DNA of 17,749 nucleotides from JAUIBE01 sp035267185 (GCA_035267185.1 DATFLY010000154.1:1-17749), one strand, 5' to 3'; shown: positions 6,691-14,156, counted from the first letter of the stretch. Program-made: numbers and translations. The notes: generated by a model not told the origin, from the sequence alone.

Positions 6691-6996
6691 ATGGCAAAAG
6701 TATCGATGATTAACCGCGAGAAGCGTCGCACAAAACTGGTTAAGAAGTACGCAGCGAAGCGCGCGCAGCTCAAGGCAATCGTTTCCAGCCCGGATTCAAG
6801 CTTTGATGAGCGTCAGGAAGCGATGTTCGAACTGCAGAAATTGCCGCGGGACTCGAGCCCCGCACGACAACGTAATCGTTGTGCACTTTCCGGTCGCCCG
6901 CGCGGTTACTACCGCAAGTTTGGTTTGAGCCGTAACAAGTTGCGTGAGGCCGCGATGCGCGGTGACGTACCCGGACTGAAAAAGTCTTCGTGGTAA
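6691..6996 (+). CDS. rpsN: 30S ribosomal protein S14 (long, zinc-free form)
   Basis: S14 (101 residues, as in E. coli) completes the 30S head beside S3 and S10. The C-terminal core is typical: RDSSPARQRNRCALSGRPRG then YYRKFGLSRNKLREAAMRGD. It has a single cysteine and lacks the two CxxC pairs of the short zinc-binding paralogue, so it is the C-minus form. Regulation by zinc limitation is therefore not expected at this copy. AAGGA precedes ATG 6691. Confidence 0.99.
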   Translation: MAKVSMINREKRRTKLVKKYAAKRAQLKAIVSSPDSSFDERQEAMFELQKLPRDSSPARQRNRCALSGRPRGYYRKFGLSRNKLREAAMRGDVPGLKKSSW

Positions 6997-7020
6997 GCGG
7001 ACAGGATTGAGGATTCAGCA

Positions 7021-7419
7021 ATGAGTATGAACGACCCGATTTCAGATATGTTGACGCGCATTCGCAATGCGCAGGGTGTCAACAAGGCAACCGTTGCCAT
7101 GCCGGCTTCCAAAGTGAAGAAGGGCATCGCCAGCGTTCTCAAGGACGAAGGTTTCATCAATGACTTTCGCGAGTTTACTGATGATGAGGACAAGCCTGCG
7201 CTTGAAATCACTTTGCGTTACCAGAATGGCCAGGGAGTAATCGACACGCTTACGCGCGTCAGCCGTCCCGGTCTGCGCCGTTACCGTGGCAAGGAAGACC
7301 TGCCCCGCATATTGAATGGCCTGGGTATCGCTGTTGTCAGCACATCGAAAGGCATCATGACCGACGCAACTGCCCGTAAAGAAGGCCACGGTGGAGAGAT
7401 TCTCTGCGTTGTCACGTAA
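7021..7419 (+). CDS. rpsH: 30S ribosomal protein S8
   Basis: S8 (132 residues; E. coli 130) binds the central domain of 16S rRNA and, in E. coli, represses the spc operon at the L5 start. Recognised from MNDPISDMLTRIRNAQGVNK, KKGIASVLKDEGFINDF, SRPGLRRYRGKEDLPRILNG and GIAVVSTSKGIMTDATARKE, with the terminal GGEILCVV. The ATG at 7021 aligns with the E. coli start. A second ATG at 7027 would be two residues shorter. GAGGAT provides the ribosome binding site. Confidence 0.99.
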   Translation: MSMNDPISDMLTRIRNAQGVNKATVAMPASKVKKGIASVLKDEGFINDFREFTDDEDKPALEITLRYQNGQGVIDTLTRVSRPGLRRYRGKEDLPRILNGLGIAVVSTSKGIMTDATARKEGHGGEILCVVT

Positions 7420-7446
7420 CGCGGAATTGAATTTGGAGTTTATGAA

Positions 7447-7977
7447 ATGTCACGTATAGCCAATGCCCCAATCGAGCTTCCCAAAGGTGTGGAGTTCAGT
7501 AACAAGGGCGAGCAGGTCAGTGTGAAGGGCCCCAAGGGCAACCTGGAAATGAAGCTGCACCCGAGCGTCAGCCTCGAGCAGGAAGACAACACCATCACGG
7601 TGAAGGTTTCCAGGGCATCGGATACACCGATGGCCGGAACCATGCGCTCACTGGTGGGCAACATGGTCCAGGGTGTTTCTGACGGATTTGAAAAGAAGCT
7701 GACGCTGGTTGGCGTTGGATATCGCGCACAGGCTCAGGGCAAGAAGCTGAACCTGGCACTTGGGTTTTCTCATCCAATCGACTACGAAGCACCCGAGGGC
7801 ATCACCATTGAAACGCCCAGCCAGACCGAAATCATCGTTTCGGGTTGCGATAAGCAGCGGGTAGGACAGGTGGCTGCGGAAATCCGGGCGTATCGTCCAC
7901 CTGAGCCTTACAAGGGCAAAGGTGTTCGTTATTCCGACGAACGCGTGGTGCGTAAAGAAGCCAAGAAAACGGCTTAA
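7447..7977 (+). CDS. rplF: 50S ribosomal protein L6
   Basis: L6 (176 residues; E. coli 177) has two related alpha/beta domains and binds 23S rRNA near the sarcin-ricin loop. The start MSRIANAPIELPKGVEF and the C-terminal signature RAYRPPEPYKGKGVRYSDE are diagnostic, with GVGYRAQAQGKKLNLALGFS between the domains. The ATG at 7447 has TTGGAG upstream. Another ATG five bases earlier is out of frame. rplR follows after 15 bp. Confidence 0.99.
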   Translation: MSRIANAPIELPKGVEFSNKGEQVSVKGPKGNLEMKLHPSVSLEQEDNTITVKVSRASDTPMAGTMRSLVGNMVQGVSDGFEKKLTLVGVGYRAQAQGKKLNLALGFSHPIDYEAPEGITIETPSQTEIIVSGCDKQRVGQVAAEIRAYRPPEPYKGKGVRYSDERVVRKEAKKTA

Positions 7978-7992
7978 TTGAGGTTTAGAAGC

Positions 7993-8355
7993 ATGGACAA
8001 GAAAAAAGCGGCGCGAATTCGCCGAGCGACCAAAGTCAGAAAGCAGATCCGCAGGCTCGAAAAGCCGCGGCTGACTGTTCACCGCAGTGGGCGTCATTTG
8101 TACGCGCAGGTGATTGCCGCAGATGGCGAGAATGTTGTTGCCGCAGCATCGACGGTTCAGAAGGACCTTCGCAAGGACAACGACCTCAAAGCCACCTGCA
8201 ACAAGAAAGCGGCCGAGGCCGTGGGTAAAACGGTTGCTGAGCGTGCGGTTGCCGCCGGCATCGAAACGGTTGCCTTTGATCGCTCTGGTTTCAAATACCA
8301 CGGCCGAATTAAGGCCCTTGCAGACGCAGCCCGTGAAGGCGGATTGAAGTTTTAA
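7993..8355 (+). CDS. rplR: 50S ribosomal protein L18
   Basis: L18 (120 residues; E. coli 117) binds 5S rRNA and brings it to the 50S subunit with L5. The basic N-terminus MDKKKAARIRRATKVRKQIR, the core RLTVHRSGRHLYAQVIA and the C-terminal FDRSGFKYHGRIKALADAAR with REGGLKF are typical. I chose ATG 7993, preceded by GAGGT. An in-frame TTG at 7978 would add five residues, sits one base after the rplF stop, and would place the Shine-Dalgarno inside the gene. Confidence 0.98.
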   Translation: MDKKKAARIRRATKVRKQIRRLEKPRLTVHRSGRHLYAQVIAADGENVVAAASTVQKDLRKDNDLKATCNKKAAEAVGKTVAERAVAAGIETVAFDRSGFKYHGRIKALADAAREGGLKF

Positions 8356-8369
8356 TTTAGGAAACAAAG

Positions 8370-8882
8370 ATGGCGAATATGGACAGAGAACAAGGTGACG
8401 GCCTGCTGGAAAAACTGGTGGCAGTCAACCGTGTGGCCAAAGTGGTCAAGGGTGGCCGTATCTTCGGTTTCACCGCCCTGAGTGTTGTGGGTGATGAAAA
8501 CGGCAAGGTCGGTTTCGGTTATGGAAAGGCACGTGAAGTTCCCGTGGCCATCCAGAAGTCGATGGAAAAAGCCCGTAAGAATATGACCACCATTAGTCTT
8601 CGCGATGGCACTTTGTGGCATGCGGTCAAGGCGCGTCATGCAGGCTCACGCGTTTACATGCAACCGGCCTCCGAAGGTACCGGCGTCATTGCCGGCGGTG
8701 CCATGCGTGCAGTCTGCGAAGCTGTGGGCATCCACAACGTCCTTGCCAAGAGTGTTGGGTCAAATAATCCCATCAACCTGGTGCGTGCAACCATCAAGGG
8801 CCTTCAGGCCATGCAGAGCCCTGAATCAGTGGCTCACAAGCGTGGCAAGTCGGTCGATGAAATCATGACCAACGTCGGGTAA
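8370..8882 (+). CDS. rpsE: 30S ribosomal protein S5
   Basis: S5 (170 residues; E. coli 167) lies on the back of the 30S subunit at the mRNA entry pore. Its junction with S4 affects decoding accuracy, and its loop is the spectinomycin-resistance site. Visible are LVAVNRVAKVVKGGRIFGFT, the ALSVVGDENGKVGFGYGKAR loop region and EGTGVIAGGAMRAVCEAVGI, then VLAKSVGSNNPINLVRAT. The loop shows no deletion of the spectinomycin-resistance kind. ATG 8370 is preceded by AGGAAA. A second ATG at 8379 is less favoured. Confidence 0.99.
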   Translation: MANMDREQGDGLLEKLVAVNRVAKVVKGGRIFGFTALSVVGDENGKVGFGYGKAREVPVAIQKSMEKARKNMTTISLRDGTLWHAVKARHAGSRVYMQPASEGTGVIAGGAMRAVCEAVGIHNVLAKSVGSNNPINLVRATIKGLQAMQSPESVAHKRGKSVDEIMTNVG

Positions 8883-8887
8883 AGATC

Positions 8888-9088
8888 ATGGCCAAGAAAA
8901 AACAGAAACAAATAAAGGTGACGCTGACGCGTTCACCCATCGGGTTCCAGCCGCGCCATCGGGCGTGTGTGCGTGGTCTCGGTCTGAAGCGTATGCACCA
9001 GACCGTAACCCTGGAAGATACTCCGTCGATCCGAGGCATGATCAACAAGGTCGACTACATGGTCACGGTGGAAGAGGGGTCAGAGTAA
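8888..9088 (+). CDS. rpmD: 50S ribosomal protein L30, stop codon supplied by an inserted palindrome
   Basis: L30 (66 residues; E. coli 59) is a small non-essential 50S protein. The family signature is RSPIGFQPRHRACVRGLGLK then TVTLEDTPSIRGMINKVDYM and VTVEE, where E. coli L30 ends. Here the frame runs on for Gly-Ser-Glu and stops at TAA 9086-9088. These last codons lie inside the left arm of the inverted repeat starting at 9076, so the element appears to have replaced the original stop. The N-terminus is also about four residues longer. The upstream ribosome binding site is weak, and the gene starts five bases after rpsE. Confidence 0.97.
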   Translation: MAKKKQKQIKVTLTRSPIGFQPRHRACVRGLGLKRMHQTVTLEDTPSIRGMINKVDYMVTVEEGSE

Positions 9089-9148
9089 AAACTCTGGTCC
9101 CTGGATGAGAACAGAAGAAATCAAGTGAAGAGTTTTTACTCTGACCCC
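9076..9148 (+). repeat. 73-bp palindromic element between rpmD and rplO
   Basis: Perfect 20-bp inverted arms: GGGGTCAGAGTAAAAACTCT at 9076-9095 and its exact complement at 9129-9148, around a 33-nt centre. The GGGGTCAGAGTAAAAA word is, from memory, one of the repeats found near REP-associated transposases in many gammaproteobacteria. The arms fold into a stable hairpin in the operon mRNA. The element carries the rpmD stop codon and ends 20 bp before the rplO start. Confidence 0.85.
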
Positions 9149-9168
9149 AATTATCGGGAAGCACTGAA

Positions 9169-9600
9169 ATGAAAATGAATGAATTGAGCCCGGCAGCGGG
9201 TTCCAAAAAGAATCGCAAGCGTGCAGGGCGGGGCATCGGCTCCGGACTGGGCAAGACTGCGGGCCGTGGCCATAAAGGGCAGAAGGCTCGTTCTGGTGGC
9301 CAGACCAAGGTCGGCTTCGAGGGTGGTCAGATGCCTTTGCAGCGCCGTCTGCCAAAACGTGGCTTTGCTTCACGCACCGCGCGCTACAACGCTGAAATTC
9401 GCCTGTATCACATCGAGGCAATGAAAAGCGATGTGATCGATCTCGAAACATTGCGTGCTGAAAAACTGATCAATCACGAAATCCGCAAGGTGAAAGTGAT
9501 CAACACCGGCGAACTGACTCGTGCCGTGACCGTTAAAGGTCTGGGTGTGACTGCCGGTGCCAGGGCTGTTATTGAAGCGGCCGGAGGCAAGGTCGAGTAA
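9169..9600 (+). CDS. rplO: 50S ribosomal protein L15
   Basis: L15 (143 residues; E. coli 144) is a late 50S assembly protein with an extended basic N-terminal arm. The arm is clear at ELSPAAGSKKNRKRAGRGIG, SGLGKTAGRGHKGQKARSGG and GFEGGQMPLQRRLPKRGF; the globular end has GVTAGARAVIEAAGGKVE. ATG 9169 aligns with the E. coli start, and an ATG two codons later (9175) is possible. The ribosome binding site (GGGAAG) is weak and lies just past the 73-bp palindrome, which may affect initiation. TAATG overlaps secY by one base. Confidence 0.98.
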   Translation: MKMNELSPAAGSKKNRKRAGRGIGSGLGKTAGRGHKGQKARSGGQTKVGFEGGQMPLQRRLPKRGFASRTARYNAEIRLYHIEAMKSDVIDLETLRAEKLINHEIRKVKVINTGELTRAVTVKGLGVTAGARAVIEAAGGKVE

Positions 9601-10943
9601 TGGCTCGCTCGCCTTCACAAATGGCGGAAACGCTGGGCGGACTGGGTCGGTTGACCGAGTTGCGTCAGCGCTTGCTGTTCGTATTTGCTGCCCTGATTAT
9701 CTACCGCATCGGAACGTTTATTCCGGTACCCGGTGTTAATCCGCAGGCACTGTTGCAGTTCATGAACTCGCAGCAGGGCACCATCGTGGACGTGTTTAAC
9801 CTGTTCACCGGTGGCGCGCTGGAGCGCTTCTCGCTGTTCGCACTGGGTGTGATGCCATACATCACCTCCTCGATCATCATGCAGTTGATGTCGAGTGCGA
9901 TACCGCACCTGGCTCAGCTCAAGAAAGAGGGCTCGGCCGGACGACAGAAGATTACGCAGTACACGCGTAACCTGACCGTGCTGTTCGCCGGCATCCAGGC
10001 TGGTGGTGTGGCGTTTGCGCTGCAGGGCCAGGTGGGTGTGGTGATGGCGCCGGGCTTCGGCTTCATCTTTACAGCACTGGTGACGCTCACGAGTGGCACC
10101 ATTTTCCTGATGTGGCTGGGTGAGCAGATCACAGAACGAGGGGTGGGTAACGGTATTTCGTTAATCATCTTTGCGGGCATTGTTGCCGGCCTGCCACGAG
10201 CCGTGGCTGGCACGCTGGAACTGGTTAATACCGGACAGCTCAGCATCCCGGCGATGTTGTTTATCCTCGCGTTGGTGCTGGGTGTGATCTATTTCGTGGT
10301 CCGCGTGGAGCGCGGCCAGAGAAGGATCACCGTGAATTACGCACAGCGACAGGGTCGTGTGGCGTACCAGAACCAGGCAACGCACTTGCCTTTGAAGGTG
10401 AACATGTCGGGTGTGATTCCCGCTATTTTCGCCTCGAGCATCGTGATTTTCCCCTCGACGCTGGCGACGTGGTTCAGTGGCTCTGAGGGAATGGGATTTT
10501 TGACCGACGTGTCAGCAGCGCTGACGCCCGGCAACCTGGCCTATACCCTGATGTACTCCGGCCTGATCATCTTCTTCTGCTTTTTCTACACGGCGATCGT
10601 GTTCAATTCGAAGGAGACGGCTGACAACCTGAAACGTTCCGGTGCATTCATTCCGGGTATCCGTCCGGGTCGGCAGACTGCTGAGTACATCGACACCGTG
10701 TTAACGAGACTGACCATGGTCGGCTCGCTTTACCTGGTGCTGGTTTGCCTGCTTCCGGATGTGTTGCGGGTGGTGTGGTCGGTGCCGTTCTATTTCGGCG
10801 GTACATCGGTGCTGATTGTCGTGGTGGTGATTATGGACTTCATCGCCCAGGTGCAGGCGCATCTGATCTCGCATCAGTACGACAGCCTGATGAAGAAGGC
10901 CAACCTGAAGTCGTACGGTCGCTCCGGCGTCGTACGCAGATAG
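9600..10943 (+). CDS. secY: Protein translocase subunit SecY
   Basis: SecY (447 residues; E. coli 443) is the pore-forming subunit of the SecYEG channel in the inner membrane, with ten membrane segments. The first helix follows LTELRQRLLFVFAALIIYRI. The plug region is near GALERFSLFALGVMPYITSS. The cytoplasmic loops used for ribosome and SecA binding include RVERGQRRITVNYAQRQG and KETADNLKRSGAFIPGIRPG, and EYIDTVLTRLTMVGSLYL follows. GGAGG lies upstream within rplO and the TAATG overlap couples the two. Codon use looks like that of its neighbours. It is in its usual spc position before rpmJ. Confidence 0.99.
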   Translation: MARSPSQMAETLGGLGRLTELRQRLLFVFAALIIYRIGTFIPVPGVNPQALLQFMNSQQGTIVDVFNLFTGGALERFSLFALGVMPYITSSIIMQLMSSAIPHLAQLKKEGSAGRQKITQYTRNLTVLFAGIQAGGVAFALQGQVGVVMAPGFGFIFTALVTLTSGTIFLMWLGEQITERGVGNGISLIIFAGIVAGLPRAVAGTLELVNTGQLSIPAMLFILALVLGVIYFVVRVERGQRRITVNYAQRQGRVAYQNQATHLPLKVNMSGVIPAIFASSIVIFPSTLATWFSGSEGMGFLTDVSAALTPGNLAYTLMYSGLIIFFCFFYTAIVFNSKETADNLKRSGAFIPGIRPGRQTAEYIDTVLTRLTMVGSLYLVLVCLLPDVLRVVWSVPFYFGGTSVLIVVVVIMDFIAQVQAHLISHQYDSLMKKANLKSYGRSGVVRR

Positions 10944-10961
10944 GAATTTCGGAGAACAAAG

Positions 10962-11078
10962 ATGAAAGTACAGGCATCAGTAAAAAAGATCTGTCGCAAT
11001 TGCAAGATCGTCAGGCGCAAGGGCGTGTTGTACGTGATTTGCAGCTCGGACAAGAAACACAAGCAGCGACAGGGTTAA
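10962..11078 (+). CDS. rpmJ: 50S ribosomal protein L36 (zinc-binding form)
   Basis: L36 is only 38 residues, reading MKVQASVKKICRNCKIVRRK and ending KKHKQRQG. It is a zinc-ribbon protein: Cys11, Cys14, Cys27 and His33 match the zinc ligands of E. coli L36, so this is the C-plus type. GGAG precedes ATG 10962. It follows secY by 18 bp and precedes rpsM by 19 bp, its standard place at the spc-alpha junction. Its small size makes it easy to miss, but the match runs end to end. Confidence 0.98.
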   Translation: MKVQASVKKICRNCKIVRRKGVLYVICSSDKKHKQRQG

Positions 11079-11097
11079 CCAACAAAGGAGTTAGGAC

Positions 11098-11454
11098 ATG
11101 GCTCGTATTGCAGGAGTCAACATACCGGTTCACAAGCACACATGGGTGGGTTTGACGCATATCTATGGCATCGGTCGTTCGAGGTCACTGGAAATCTGTG
11201 CGGCAGCCAATGTGGCACCGGACACCAAAATCCGCGATCTCACAGACGCTGAAGTTGAAGCCATCCGAAACGAGATTGGCAACATTGCTGTCGAAGGTGA
11301 CCTGAGACGTGAAGTCTCAATGAACATCAAGCGATTGATGGATCTGGGTGCCTATCGCGGATTGCGTCATCGTCGCGGATTGCCGGTACGTGGACAACAA
11401 ACCAAGACCAATGCGCGTACGCGCAAGGGTCCGCGTCGTCCCATCAAGCGATAA
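11098..11454 (+). CDS. rpsM: 30S ribosomal protein S13
   Basis: S13 (118 residues, as in E. coli) sits in the 30S head, forms bridges to L5 and the 50S, and its tail reaches P-site tRNA. Seen: MARIAGVNIPVHKHTWVGLT, the helix-hairpin region GIGRSRSLEICAAANV, and the C-terminal RGLRHRRGLPVRGQQTKTNA with RTRKGPRRPIK. AAGGAG precedes ATG 11098. It starts the alpha section. The 19-bp gap from rpmJ is too short for the S4-binding pseudoknot that precedes rpsM in E. coli, unless that structure extends into the genes. Confidence 0.99.
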   Translation: MARIAGVNIPVHKHTWVGLTHIYGIGRSRSLEICAAANVAPDTKIRDLTDAEVEAIRNEIGNIAVEGDLRREVSMNIKRLMDLGAYRGLRHRRGLPVRGQQTKTNARTRKGPRRPIKR

Positions 11455-11484
11455 TTTTTGAATATTTAACAGAGCGAAGTAAAC

Positions 11485-11868
11485 ATGGCTAAGCCAATCA
11501 AGAAAAAGAAGATTAATAAGACTGTGGTCGATGGAATCGCCCACGTCCACGCTTCTTTTAACAACACGATCATCACCATCACCGATCGCCAGGGCAATGC
11601 GCTTTCATGGGCAACTTCCGGCGGTGCCGGTTTCCGTGGTTCGCGTAAGTCAACGCCTTTTGCTGCACAGGTTGCGGCAGAAAATGCCGGTCGTGCAGCG
11701 CTGGATTATGGCCTGAAGAACCTGGAAGTTCGTGTCAAAGGCCCAGGGCCGGGACGTGAATCTTCAGTTCGCGCTCTGAATTCCGTGGGCTACAAGATTA
11801 CTAACATTACTGACGTGACGCCGATCCCACACAATGGGTGCCGGCCGCCGAAGAAGCGTCGCGTCTGA
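11485..11868 (+). CDS. rpsK: 30S ribosomal protein S11
   Basis: S11 (127 residues; E. coli 129) lies in the 30S platform next to the E-site codon. Conserved features are VDGIAHVHASFNNTIITITD, LSWATSGGAGFRGSRKSTPF, VRVKGPGPGRESSVRAL and the end TPIPHNGCRPPKKRRV. The Asn-Gly in HNGCRPP is the site known to form isoaspartate in E. coli S11. The ribosome binding site is weak (GCGAAG). A 139-bp structured gap follows before rpsD, longer than in E. coli. Confidence 0.99.
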   Translation: MAKPIKKKKINKTVVDGIAHVHASFNNTIITITDRQGNALSWATSGGAGFRGSRKSTPFAAQVAAENAGRAALDYGLKNLEVRVKGPGPGRESSVRALNSVGYKITNITDVTPIPHNGCRPPKKRRV

Positions 11869-12007
11869 ATTAGAGCGCGACTCGGGCGCTTCTTTCATCA
11901 AGAACGATGAAATCCGCCCCCGAAATCGCCGATTAGATGAGTTCGTTTCTGGCGCAAAGCGCCAACCGCGAACATAAAGAACTGGATTTAGGAAGAGAGA
12001 TAATTAA
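11869..12007 (+). promoter_or_regulatory. Structured rpsK-rpsD intercistronic region
   Basis: This 139-bp gap holds three separable stem-loops: AGCGC/GCGCT at 11874-11890, TTTCATC/GATGAAA at 11893-11912 with loop AAGAAC, and a two-tier hairpin at 11941-11973 (GTTCG/CGAAC outside, TGGCGC/GCGCCA inside). No open reading frame is credible in it. Its position directly before the S4 gene makes it a candidate autoregulatory or processing site, but no known S4 target sequence is recognisable. Confidence 0.45.
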
Positions 12008-12634
12008 ATGGCAAGGTATACCGGACCAACCTGTAAACTGGCACGCCGTGAAGGCGTTGACCTGGAGCTGAAGAGCGCAGCGCGCGGACTCGAGTCCAAG
12101 TGCAAACTCAATCAGCCGCCGGGACAGCACGCTTCTTCACGTCGTCAGCGCCTGTCTGATTACGCATTACAGTTGCGTGAGAAGCAGAAAGTACGCCGTA
12201 CCTACGGGGTACTGGAGCGCCAGTTCCGAAACTACTACAAGATGGCTGCCGGCCAGAAAGGCGCCACGGGTGAAAACCTGCTGGTGCTGCTGGAAAGCCG
12301 CCTGGACAACGTTGTCTATCGCATGGGCTACGCGGTTACCCGCGCCCAGGCCCGTCAGCTGGTGTCCCACAAGGGCATTTCAGTCAATGGTCAGACGGTC
12401 AACATTCCTTCTTACCGGGTAAAACCGGAAGACGTGATTGCCGTGCGTCCCAAGGCAAAGGAACAGCTTCGCGTTAAGGAAGCCATGACCTTAAGCCAGG
12501 AAATGGACATGCAGCCACCATGGGTAGATGTCGATCCCAAGAAACTTGAAGGTACATTCAAGGACTATCCGGATCGTGATCAGTTGTCTGCGGACATCAA
12601 CGAGAACCTGATCGTGGAGCTTTACTCCAAGTAA
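12008..12634 (+). CDS. rpsD: 30S ribosomal protein S4
   Basis: S4 (208 residues; E. coli 206) nucleates 30S assembly on the 5' domain of 16S rRNA and represses the alpha operon in E. coli. The N-terminal arm reads MARYTGPTCKLARREGVDLE with only two cysteines, so it is the zinc-free type. The core has LREKQKVRRTYGVLERQFRN, the S4 RNA-binding domain LESRLDNVVYRMGYAVTRAQ and ARQLVSHKGISVNGQTVNI, and the end DINENLIVELYSK. AGGAAGAGAG lies upstream of ATG 12008. rpoA follows after 78 bp. Confidence 0.99.
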   Translation: MARYTGPTCKLARREGVDLELKSAARGLESKCKLNQPPGQHASSRRQRLSDYALQLREKQKVRRTYGVLERQFRNYYKMAAGQKGATGENLLVLLESRLDNVVYRMGYAVTRAQARQLVSHKGISVNGQTVNIPSYRVKPEDVIAVRPKAKEQLRVKEAMTLSQEMDMQPPWVDVDPKKLEGTFKDYPDRDQLSADINENLIVELYSK

Positions 12635-12659
12635 GGGTTGGAAGAGTCGTAATTTTTCT

Positions 12660-12680
12660 GGTCGCTGCATTGCGGCGGCC
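12660..12680 (+). other. Small hairpin in the rpsD-rpoA gap
   Basis: GGTCGC (12660-12665) can pair with GCGGCC (12675-12680), including one G-U pair, around a nine-base loop, 25 bases after the S4 stop. A run of five T lies before it rather than after, so it is not a forward terminator. Its significance is unclear. Confidence 0.35.
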
Positions 12681-12712
12681 AACTACAGAAATCAAGCAAG
12701 CGAGGTCATCAC

Positions 12713-13699
12713 ATGTTGGGTGTTATTGAAAACATGCTCAAACCCAGTGCCGTAGGCGTTGACGAGGTCAACCCTAATCGTGCGCGCATCACGCTGGAGC
12801 CGCTCGAACGCGGTTTTGGTCATACGCTGGGTAACGCCTTGCGCAGGGTACTTTTATCGTCCATCCCCGGCTGCGCAATTGTCGAAGTCGAAATGGATGG
12901 CGTATTGCACGAATACACTGCTGTTGAAGGTTTGCAGGAAGACATCATCGAAATTCTGCTCAACCTCAAAGGCGTAGCGCTGCGTATGCATGAGCGTGAA
13001 GAAGCCATGCTGACACTGAGCAAATCCGGGGCTGGCCCCGTGACTGCCGGTGATATCCAGGTTGATCACACCATCGAGGTTGTGAACCCGGATCACCTGA
13101 TCTGCAACCTGACCAAGGAAGGCAGCATCAACATGCAGATCAAGGTTGTGCGCGGCGTGGGCTACCAGCCTGCGATTGCGCTTAACGTTGGCGAAGCAGA
13201 AACCCGTCCGATTGGCCGTCTGCAGCTCGACGCCTCTTTCTGCCCGGTGCGCAAGGTTGCGTACAGCGTGGATGCGGCGCGTGTTGAACAGCGCACCAAC
13301 CTGGACAAGCTGGTTCTCGATATTGAAACCAACGGAACGGTTGATTGTGAAGGCGCCGTCAAACTGGCAGCCAACATCCTGGCTGATCAGCTTGGTGTGT
13401 TCATCGACTTCCGTGCCCGCCAGGAAGTGGAAGTTGAGCAGAAAACAGACGAGATCGATCCGGTGCTGCTGCGCCCGATAGACGATCTGGAACTGACCGT
13501 GCGTTCGGCCAACTGCCTCAAGGCAGAAAGCATTTTATACATCGGTGACCTGGTACAGCGCACCGAGGTTGAGCTGCTGAAAACGCCTAATCTGGGCAAG
13601 AAATCACTCACCGAGATCAAGGACGTGCTTGCATCGCACGACCTGTCTCTCGGCATGAAACTGGAAAACTGGCCGCCGGCCAGCCTGGTCAGCGCCTAG
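12713..13699 (+). CDS. rpoA: RNA polymerase alpha subunit
   Basis: RpoA (328 residues; E. coli 329) dimerises to start RNA polymerase assembly and contacts UP elements and activators. The N-terminal domain (about 1-235) shows ITLEPLERGFGHTLGNALRR and VEGLQEDIIEILLNLKG. A linker leads to the C-terminal domain (about 250-328) with LTVRSANCLKAESILYIGDL and KTPNLGKKSLTEIKDVLASH, which includes the DNA-contacting arginine equivalent to Arg265. GAGGT precedes ATG 12713. Its place between rpsD and rplQ is standard and ties polymerase supply to ribosome synthesis. Confidence 0.99.
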   Translation: MLGVIENMLKPSAVGVDEVNPNRARITLEPLERGFGHTLGNALRRVLLSSIPGCAIVEVEMDGVLHEYTAVEGLQEDIIEILLNLKGVALRMHEREEAMLTLSKSGAGPVTAGDIQVDHTIEVVNPDHLICNLTKEGSINMQIKVVRGVGYQPAIALNVGEAETRPIGRLQLDASFCPVRKVAYSVDAARVEQRTNLDKLVLDIETNGTVDCEGAVKLAANILADQLGVFIDFRARQEVEVEQKTDEIDPVLLRPIDDLELTVRSANCLKAESILYIGDLVQRTEVELLKTPNLGKKSLTEIKDVLASHDLSLGMKLENWPPASLVSA

Positions 13700-13703
13700 T
13701 ATT

Positions 13704-13732
13704 GATAAGTACTGGCTGCCAGTAGATAAGTA
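13704..13732 (+). repeat. Palindrome flanked by direct repeats in the rpoA-rplQ gap
   Basis: TACTGGCTGCCAGTA (13710-13724) is a palindrome with 7-bp arms around one base. It is flanked by two copies of GATAAGTA (13704-13711 and 13725-13732). It lies just after the rpoA stop. It could be a minor mRNA hairpin or the footprint of a small insertion. No function is evident. Confidence 0.5.
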
Positions 13733-13745
13733 ACAGGAAAGAACA

Positions 13746-14156
13746 ATGCGTCATCAAAAAGCAGGTAGAAAGCTCAACCGCACAAGTGCGCACAGAAAGG
13801 CCATGTTCAAGAACATGACCGCGTCGCTGATTGAGCACGAAATCATCCGCACCACCGTGCCAAAAGCCAAAGAGCTTCGGCGTGTGGCCGAGCCCCTGAT
13901 CACGCTTGCCAAGGAAGACAGCGTCGCAAATCGCCGCCTGGCTTTCAGCCGTATCCGTGATCGCGATGCCGTGACCAAGCTCTTTAACGAGGTTGGCCCA
14001 CGTATGTCAGAGCGCCCTGGCGGATACCTGCGTATCCTCAAGTGCGGCCTGCGCACCGGGGACAAGGCACCGATGGCCTATATTGAACTGGTCGACAGGG
14101 CAGCCCATGCCGAGGCGAATGCGCCTGAGGCAGAGGCTGCTGATAAAGCGTCCTAA
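13746..14156 (+). CDS. rplQ: 50S ribosomal protein L17
   Basis: L17 (136 residues; E. coli 127) is a 50S protein at the base of the subunit near the tunnel exit. The family start MRHQKAGRKLNRTSAHRKAM, then FKNMTASLIEHEIIRTTVPK, AKELRRVAEPLITLAK and RPGGYLRILKCGLRTGDKAP are all present. The C-terminus is extended by an alanine/glutamate-rich tail (about residues 119-136), common in this family. AGGAAAG precedes ATG 13746. It is the last gene of the cluster; the terminator begins 26 bp after its stop. Confidence 0.99.
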   Translation: MRHQKAGRKLNRTSAHRKAMFKNMTASLIEHEIIRTTVPKAKELRRVAEPLITLAKEDSVANRRLAFSRIRDRDAVTKLFNEVGPRMSERPGGYLRILKCGLRTGDKAPMAYIELVDRAAHAEANAPEAEAADKAS

